This document shows, piece after piece, positions 59,569 to 64,000 of a stretch of 64,000 nucleotides of DNA. A program made the position numbers and the translations under genes. The notes below the pieces were generated by a model, which had not been told where the DNA came from, searched no databases, and worked only from the letters and a program-made list of their open reading frames with translations. Position 1 is the stretch's first letter, and every line of letters starts with the position of its first letter. This DNA is from Pelagicoccus enzymogenes (GTDB taxonomy: Bacteria > Verrucomicrobiota > Verrucomicrobiia > Opitutales > Opitutaceae), in the NCBI RefSeq assembly GCF_014803405.1, contig NZ_JACYFG010000051.1:558001-622000 (forward strand), given 5' to 3'.

Positions 59569-60922
59569 GGACTTGTTTGACGACGTGCCGCGGGTTTCGG
59601 TCACGAAGTATACGGCGGCGATCAAGAAGACGCTGGAAGGACGCATCCCTCCTGCCTGGGTAATTGGCGAAATTTCCAATCTTCGCAGCCAGAGTTCCGG
59701 ACACCTGTACTTTTCCCTGAAGGATCCGGGGGCTCAGGTTCCTGCGGTGATGTTTCGGGCTCAGGCTTCGCGTTTAGGTTTTACTCCTAGGGAAGGAATG
59801 CAGGTCTTGGCGTTTGGAGAGATCAGTGTTTACGAGCCGCATGGACGTTACCAGCTGGTGGTGCGAGAACTGCAGGAGAGTGGCCAAGGACGGCTTTTCC
59901 AGGAGTTCGAGCGCTTGAAGAAAAAGTTGGCGGACGAGGGCTTGTTCGATGCGGATCGCAAGCGAGCCTTGCCGCTCTTGCCGCTCCGGGTCGCGATCGT
60001 GACGTCTCCTACGGGAGCAGCCTTGCAGGACTTCATGCGAATCTTGAAGCGGCGGAATTGGGGCGGTTGTTTGCATGTGTTTCCAGCAAAGGTTCAAGGG
60101 GCGGGATCCGCTCGGGAAATCGAAGCTGCCATACGGTATGTGAACGAGCTGGGCGGCTACGACCTGCTGGTGATCGCTCGCGGCGGAGGGAGTATCGAGG
60201 ACCTCTGGTCGTTTAACGAGGAAGGGGTGGCTCGGGCTGTATTTGAAAGTTTGATACCGGTAGTGTCGGCGGTGGGGCACGAGATCGATTTTACGCTGGG
60301 CGATTTTGCGGCGGACGTGCGGGCGGAAACGCCCTCCGCGGCTGCGGAGATGATCAGTAGCGCCTATATCGAAACCATGGATCGACTCGAAGTCGCTCGA
60401 GTGGGGTTGGGAGAGGCCTTACAGGAAGGGGTGCTGGAGTATCGGCGGGAGTTGGATCGATTGGCTCGGAGCCTCAACGCGGTTTCGCCGGTGTCGGCTC
60501 TGGAGCGGGCTTTTTTGCGCCTGGATGAATTGAGCGCCCGTTTTGGCGCTGCGTTTCGCTCGGCGGTTTACGAGCGAAGAAATGAGTTGCGGGAGGCGGA
60601 GCGGCGTTTGCGTGAGCAGGACGTGGCAAATCGGATTTCGCGTTTGCGCGAGCGGCTCGACCGGGCGGGACGGCGGCTGGAACGTGGAATGGCTGAGCAA
60701 GTTACCGGCTTGCGTTCTCGCTTGGATCTAGCGGGGGCAACGTTGCGAGCGATCAGCCCTCAGGCTACGTTGAAACGTGGTTATGCCATTTTGGAAGATG
60801 AGCAAGGCAGGCCGATGGGGTCCGTCGCGTCCGTTGGCAAGGGAACGAAACTCAAGGCTTCGCTGAGCGACGGTCGCTTGTCGCTTACTGTCGACGACGT
60901 GGAGCGGGGGGAGGAGGCCTAG
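59549..60922 (+). CDS. xseA: Exodeoxyribonuclease VII large subunit
   Basis: A 457-residue nuclease subunit that degrades single-stranded DNA with XseB, which is not seen in this window. An N-terminal OB-fold (IPPAWVIGEISNLRSQSSGH, LYFSLKDPGAQVPAVMFRAQ) is followed by the catalytic region (LRVAIVTSPTGAALQDFMRI, LVIARGGGSIEDLWSFNEEG, AVGHEIDFTLGDFAADVRAE, TPSAAAEMIS). Long C-terminal helical arms (RRLREQDVANRISRLRERLD) then lead to the YAILEDEQGRPMGS ending. It starts within the TVP38 gene and its stop overlaps the ACT gene stop by 4 bases. Confidence 0.95.
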   Translation: MATRKLEDLFDDVPRVSVTKYTAAIKKTLEGRIPPAWVIGEISNLRSQSSGHLYFSLKDPGAQVPAVMFRAQASRLGFTPREGMQVLAFGEISVYEPHGRYQLVVRELQESGQGRLFQEFERLKKKLADEGLFDADRKRALPLLPLRVAIVTSPTGAALQDFMRILKRRNWGGCLHVFPAKVQGAGSAREIEAAIRYVNELGGYDLLVIARGGGSIEDLWSFNEEGVARAVFESLIPVVSAVGHEIDFTLGDFAADVRAETPSAAAEMISSAYIETMDRLEVARVGLGEALQEGVLEYRRELDRLARSLNAVSPVSALERAFLRLDELSARFGAAFRSAVYERRNELREAERRLREQDVANRISRLRERLDRAGRRLERGMAEQVTGLRSRLDLAGATLRAISPQATLKRGYAILEDEQGRPMGSVASVGKGTKLKASLSDGRLSLTVDDVERGEEA

Positions 60923-61332
60923 GCGGCTACCAAAATCTCGTCCAGCACGCGGGTGGCGAGGTGGATATTCGATACCTTCAAGATGAGGCGGGAGCCGGCG
61001 CCTTCCTCGTCGACGCTGGCGTACATGTAGTCGATGTTTATACCCCCATCGGAGAGGGCCTTGGTGAGAAATGCGAGTTTCCCTTTGCTGTCTTGCGTAC
61101 GGATGGAAAGGACTTCGTCGACCTCGACGGTGTGCCCGGCAGACTCGAGCGAGCGCTTTGCCGCCACGGGATCGCAGGCGGTGAAGCGGAAGCGTCCCTG
61201 TTCCTCGCCTTCGGCAATCGTCAGGGCGTTGAGGCTGACGTCGTGAAGCGCTAGAGTGTCGCTCAAGGCCGCGATGGCGCCCGGGGTGTTGACGAGTGAG
61301 ATGCTTAGCTGAGTCTTGATTTCGTAATTCAT
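60919..61332 (-). CDS. ACT domain-containing protein
   Basis: A 137-residue protein of two ACT-type amino-acid-binding folds: residues about 5-65 (TQLSISLVNTPGAIAALSDT) and about 72-135 (EVLSIRTQDSKGKLAFLTKA, LSDGGINIDYMYASVD). Such stand-alone ACT proteins bind amino acids and regulate enzymes or transcription. The stop codon shares bases with that of xseA on the other strand (convergent 4-base overlap CTAG), so the two messages are complementary at their ends. Confidence 0.85.
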   Translation of the reverse strand: MNYEIKTQLSISLVNTPGAIAALSDTLALHDVSLNALTIAEGEEQGRFRFTACDPVAAKRSLESAGHTVEVDEVLSIRTQDSKGKLAFLTKALSDGGINIDYMYASVDEEGAGSRLILKVSNIHLATRVLDEILVAA

Positions 61333-61390
61333 GAGATTTGGGATGCCTCAGGAGAAACTGTTTACGATAAGAGGTTCCTCGGGGTGGGAA

Positions 61391-61425
61391 AAAAGAAAAC
61401 CGGAGCGGTTGGCTCCGGTCCGAAA
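61391..61425 (-). terminator. Rho-independent terminator (minus strand)
   Basis: Stem ACCGGAGCC/GCTCCGGT followed on the minus strand by TTTCTTTTTT. It may end the small minus-strand frame at 61448-61642 before the ACT gene. Confidence 0.8.
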
Positions 61426-61447
61426 AAGCTATTTCTAAAACTTGAGC

Positions 61448-61642
61448 TCAGTCAAGTGGAGAACCGAAGGAGAGGCCGCGGCGAGTGAAGTAGCGCGCGA
61501 TGCGATCGTGTCGCACGAGGCGTTGCAGTTGTGGTCGCTTGAAGCTGCTGCTTGGGCTGGACAAGGCTCCGTTCGCTTCTGCGAGGCTGAAGATGCGGAG
61601 TGGCGGATTGAAGGCAGGTCTGCTAGGTTTGAGGTCGTTCAT
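61448..61642 (-). CDS. Possible small hypothetical protein
   Basis: A 64-residue frame (NDLKPSRPAFNPPLRIFSLA, LVRHDRIARYFTRRGLSFGS), followed by a clear terminator 25 bases after its stop, which suggests a transcript on this strand. No family or good RBS was found. An overlapping frame on the other strand has no terminator. Coding is not certain. Confidence 0.4.
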   Translation of the reverse strand: MNDLKPSRPAFNPPLRIFSLAEANGALSSPSSSFKRPQLQRLVRHDRIARYFTRRGLSFGSPLD

Positions 61643-61833
61643 TTGAGGTACTTTGTAAGTTGATGAGAAGAAGACAGTAAGCCTGGATTTTTGTTCTGTA
61701 AATAGCGTGAGGAATTCTTCCTTCCGGTTTGCGGAAATTCATCCGTTTTTAATTAAATTGATGTGAAGCGGCAGGGGAATTTAGGAAAACTACTTAGCTT
61801 GACAAACGGCTGTGAGCAGAGTGTGTTGTTCGG

Positions 61834-61839
61834 TATAAT
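61834..61839 (+). promoter_or_regulatory. Candidate -10 box for the first Gly-zipper lipoprotein
   Basis: A perfect TATAAT 16 bases before ATG 61856. No good -35 at the usual distance; TTGACA at 61799 is too far (29-base spacer). Confidence 0.35.
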
Positions 61840-61855
61840 CCGCAACTCTGGAGCT

Positions 61856-62485
61856 ATGAAACTACGCATTTCCCCGACCCCTGTCTTTCTGGTAGCGATT
61901 TCCATTTGGATGGGGGGCTGCGCTTCGAGCCCAACCACTGCTTCGAAGTACCCTGTGACGCACGCGGGAGCGATACAGAAGGTAGAGGAAGGAACGGTTG
62001 TAGGCGTGCGACAAGTTAAGATCGACGGGGTGTCGACGAATCTCGGTCGCCTCGTGGGCGCGGGTATCGGCGGCGCGGTGGGAGCCCTTGCGGTTCCCGT
62101 GGAGTCGGAGGCGGTGATCGAGCAGACGTCACCGAACTCGATCAGTATTTACGAGACGAGCAATCGCCATGAAAACCAGGCCGCCATGGCGGTTGGCGGC
62201 GCGGTAGGAATGGTCGTGGGGGAGCGGGTTGAAAAGGTTTTGACTGCTAAGCGAGCTCAGGAATTGACGATCGCTCTGGACAGCGGGGAGACCGTGCTTG
62301 TGGTGCAAGTTTATCGCGAGCCGGGATTCTATGAAGATGAACGGGTGAAGCTGTACACCACGCGGGCAGGCGACTCCGTCGTTTATCACGCCAGCGTGGA
62401 TCCCACGGTAGACCCGGATACCAACGCGTATCTTATTCCGGATACGGATGTTGAAGAGGCTGAATTTGAGCCAGTGACTTGGTAG
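61856..62485 (+). CDS. Glycine-zipper lipoprotein, SlyB-like, paralogue 1
   Basis: A 209-residue lipoprotein. Signal peptide with lipobox MGGC (Cys22). A conserved strand (AGAIQKVEEGTVVGVRQVKI), a first glycine-rich helix (VGAGIGGAVGALAVPV), an insert of about 40 residues, a second glycine helix (AMAVGGAVGMVVGERVEKVL) and QELTIALDSGETVLVVQVYR follow. The layout resembles SlyB/PcP-type outer-membrane lipoproteins. It is longer than its neighbour paralogue at 62536. ATG 61856 gives the signal peptide; the frame is open upstream. Confidence 0.85.
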   Translation: MKLRISPTPVFLVAISIWMGGCASSPTTASKYPVTHAGAIQKVEEGTVVGVRQVKIDGVSTNLGRLVGAGIGGAVGALAVPVESEAVIEQTSPNSISIYETSNRHENQAAMAVGGAVGMVVGERVEKVLTAKRAQELTIALDSGETVLVVQVYREPGFYEDERVKLYTTRAGDSVVYHASVDPTVDPDTNAYLIPDTDVEEAEFEPVTW

Positions 62486-62535
62486 GGGCTATTTTGCTGA
62501 ATCCGTAGGGCCGCGGATTTCGTACCGGTCTAGCG

Positions 62536-63045
62536 ATGGAAAAGAACATCGCTAGTGCGACGCGTCTTTTAGCGCGTGTTTCGATAGGCTTGGCTTTGGT
62601 TCTGTTTTTGCAGGGCTGCGCTTCCCAATCCTATCAGACTGTTCCTCGCTCGACATCCGGAAAGATACAGCAGGTGAATAGCGGAACGGTTGTGGCGACA
62701 CGATCGGTCGTGATCGAAGGGGAGGCCGGTTATTTGGGTCGAACTAGCGGCGCGATCATGGGCTCCGCAATTGGCCAGACTGCCGGTGATGGTACGGGAC
62801 GAACCTTGGCGGCTGCAGGTGGGGCTGTGGTCGGCGGAATCGTAGGAGGAATGGTGGAGAAGGAGCTTAGCAAGAAGCAAGCTCAGGAGTTGACGGTAGA
62901 TTTGGACGATGGCCACACGGTGGTGGTTGTCCAGGAAACCAAAGACATCGGATTCGTGGAAGGAGATCGTGTCAGCGTAACGCACACGCCCTCCGGCGAG
63001 GCTCACGTGGCTCACGCTCACTACGAAACGGACGGTGTCTACTGA
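62536..63045 (+). CDS. Glycine-zipper lipoprotein, SlyB-like, paralogue 2
   Basis: A 169-residue lipoprotein with lipobox LQGC (Cys28). It shares GKIQQVNSGTVVATRSVVIE, the Gly-zipper (AIMGSAIGQTAGDGTGRTLA, AAGGAVVGGIVGGMVEKEL) and QELTVDLDDGHTVVVVQETK with the previous gene and lacks its insert. It sits 50 bases after paralogue 1 in a probable two-gene operon. A terminator follows. Confidence 0.87.
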   Translation: MEKNIASATRLLARVSIGLALVLFLQGCASQSYQTVPRSTSGKIQQVNSGTVVATRSVVIEGEAGYLGRTSGAIMGSAIGQTAGDGTGRTLAAAGGAVVGGIVGGMVEKELSKKQAQELTVDLDDGHTVVVVQETKDIGFVEGDRVSVTHTPSGEAHVAHAHYETDGVY

Positions 63046-63097
63046 CAGGCTTCTGGAGTCGAGGCCTGTGGTGGGCGCTGCTAATCTCCAGACAAGT

Positions 63098-63132
63098 GGA
63101 GGCAGGTTTTGAAGGCCTGTCTCCGCTTTTGT
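63098..63132 (+). terminator. Rho-independent terminator after the lipoprotein pair
   Basis: Stem GGAGGCAGG/CCTGTCTCC, then a T-rich tract (gcttttgttt). Confidence 0.75.
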
Positions 63133-63209
63133 TTAACTCTCAGGGAGAGTGTTTTGATGGTCGTTATTGCTTGAAGGCGTCTTGGCCACTTGTTCGTTTG
63201 TCTCGGACG

Positions 63210-63656
63210 ATGAGCTTGAACGTTGGCGACGAAGCCCCGGATTTTTGTTTGGAGAGCACGGGGGGAGGAACGGTCTCCCTAGAGGAGCTTAAGGGCAGAC
63301 CCTTCGTGCTTTATTTCTATCCGAAGGATTTTACCTCGGTTTGCACGAAGCAGGCTTGCTCGTTCAGGGATCAGTTTTCGCATTTGAGAGGTTTGGATGT
63401 TTCTGTTTTTGGGGTGAGTCGTGACAACTTGGATACGCACGTGCGGTTCAAGAAGGAGCATGGTCTAAACTTCGAATTGCTGGCGGATGCCGACGGTGAG
63501 GTCACTCGGGCTTACAAGGCTCGGCTGCCTTTTGTGGGAATCCCCAAACGCGTGACCTACCTGATCGGAGCGGATCAAAAGATAGCGGCGGTGCACGATG
63601 AGCTTTTGGGTTCGGATTCCCATGTCACCGCCGTGTTGCGTGCGCTTCAACCTTGA
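63210..63656 (+). CDS. bcp: Peroxiredoxin (BCP/PrxQ type)
   Basis: A 148-residue thioredoxin-fold peroxidase that reduces hydroperoxides. Family motif VLYFYPKDFTSVCTKQACSF with peroxidatic Cys in TSVCT and a resolving Cys five residues later, as in the BCP group. The VFGVSRDNLDTHVRFKKEHG and LLADADGEVTRAYKARLPFV segments match. ATG 63210 was chosen (MSLNVGDEAPDF); the frame is open upstream past a noncoding stretch and through the lipoprotein terminator. It is convergent with the gene at the right edge. Confidence 0.93.
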   Translation: MSLNVGDEAPDFCLESTGGGTVSLEELKGRPFVLYFYPKDFTSVCTKQACSFRDQFSHLRGLDVSVFGVSRDNLDTHVRFKKEHGLNFELLADADGEVTRAYKARLPFVGIPKRVTYLIGADQKIAAVHDELLGSDSHVTAVLRALQP

Positions 63657-63665
63657 GGCGAAGGC

Positions 63666-64000
63666 TCAAGCGGTGGGGAAATGGGAGACGCTTTCCTCCA
63701 AGCCCCCCGGTCGGTTTCGCGTCAGCCAAAATGTTTTGAATCTCTCAATCGCTTCAAGTGGCAAGGAGGGCGGTAATTGACCTTTTAGAAGAGACAAGCC
63801 CTTGCGAGCTGCGTAGGCGAGAAGTTCGCGGGCGAGCTCGATTTCTCCGCTTGCTGCTGATTGGTTGAGGGCAGCATGGGCGCGTTCCAGTTCGCCTTTA
63901 TCGAGCTGGCTGGCGAGTTTCGAGTAGGTCTCGGCAGTGGCGAAGAGGATTTTGTTCAACCAGCTTTGATTATGTAAGTAGGTCGAGAAACCATTTGCGA
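63666..64000 (-). CDS. Hypothetical protein, 5' end outside window
   Basis: At least 111 residues of a helical protein (FATAETYSKLASQLDKGELE, RAHAALNQSAASGEIELARE). The frame runs open to the right edge, so the N-terminus is missing. No family was recognised. It ends 9 bases after the peroxiredoxin stop on the opposite strand. Confidence 0.65.
   Translation of the reverse strand, partial: ANGFSTYLHNQSWLNKILFATAETYSKLASQLDKGELERAHAALNQSAASGEIELARELLAYAARKGLSLLKGQLPPSLPLEAIERFKTFWLTRNRPGGLEESVSHFPTA

Noticed and set aside
61442-61663. A 73-residue plus-strand frame near the ACT gene
   Set aside because: It overlaps the minus-strand small frame that has a clear terminator, and has neither RBS nor terminator itself.

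Overview
The window looks like a chromosome segment of a marine-type Verrucomicrobiota bacterium of the class Opitutae (Pelagicoccus or Coraliomargarita-like). This is inferred from gene content, not proven. The signs are TonB-dependent receptors of the Opitutae type, a sigma/FecR/STN-receptor cassette, many carbohydrate-active enzymes, DUF2264 and GH127 proteins, glycine-zipper lipoproteins, and degenerate 'accacggatgg' and 'ccgcggaggacgcggagg' intergenic tracts. Genes are dense, on both strands, and often overlap by 1-4 bases. No rRNA gene, tRNA gene or CRISPR array was seen.

Layout. 1-8.5 kb: the 3' part of a TonB-dependent receptor with a strong terminator, then a tight four-gene operon (parallel beta-helix lipoprotein, sodium/solute symporter, D-2-hydroxyacid dehydrogenase, DUF2264 protein) that reads as a pectin or plant/algal polysaccharide utilisation unit. 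8.5-15.5 kb: tRNA-dihydrouridine synthase, DUF1801, a LURP-one/scramblase-like protein, a hybrid histidine kinase followed by an AlkZ-related protein and a small membrane protein, a divergent PRPP-synthetase-like protein, and DUF1289. 15.9-23.5 kb: three carbohydrate enzymes (GH2, GH51 arabinofuranosidase, Tat-exported PL26-like rhamnogalacturonan lyase). 23.7-31.2 kb: an AraC regulator divergent from a NmrA/DUF1772/SnoaL-like operon, a Gly-zipper lipoprotein, a deacetylase-family protein, a glutathionyl-hydroquinone reductase, small membrane proteins and a secreted protein.

31.6-36.7 kb is the most mobile part. A TonB-like protein is followed by a decayed tyrosine integrase, an AbiEi/AbiEii-type toxin-antitoxin pair on an AT-rich 2.1-kb segment, and the tmRNA gene ssrA. 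A 23-bp copy of the tmRNA 3' end flanks the segment as a direct repeat, which is the mark of site-specific integration. Next come a DUF3592 protein and a wrecked locus in which a frameshifted LacI regulator is joined to the tail of a CFI-box-type protein.

37-43.7 kb holds an ECF sigma factor, FecR anti-sigma factor and STN-domain TonB receptor (a surface-signalling cassette), then a secreted alpha/beta hydrolase. 44-53 kb carries two class I DAHP synthases, a CDF metal exporter, an MscS-type channel, a GH127 enzyme flanked by small palindromic repeats, and malate dehydrogenase. 53-64 kb is mostly housekeeping: YgfZ, an HU-type protein, prepilin peptidase, shikimate dehydrogenase, a SirB1-family protein, a response regulator, a TVP38 protein, exonuclease VII large subunit, an ACT-domain protein, two paralogous Gly-zipper lipoproteins, a peroxiredoxin, and a gene cut by the right edge.

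Overall, the sugar enzymes, symporter and receptors suggest use of arabinose-, galactose- and rhamnogalacturonan-containing polysaccharides. The two DAHP synthases and AroE belong to aromatic amino acid synthesis. Several families of short palindromic repeats (REP- and MITE-like) lie between genes.
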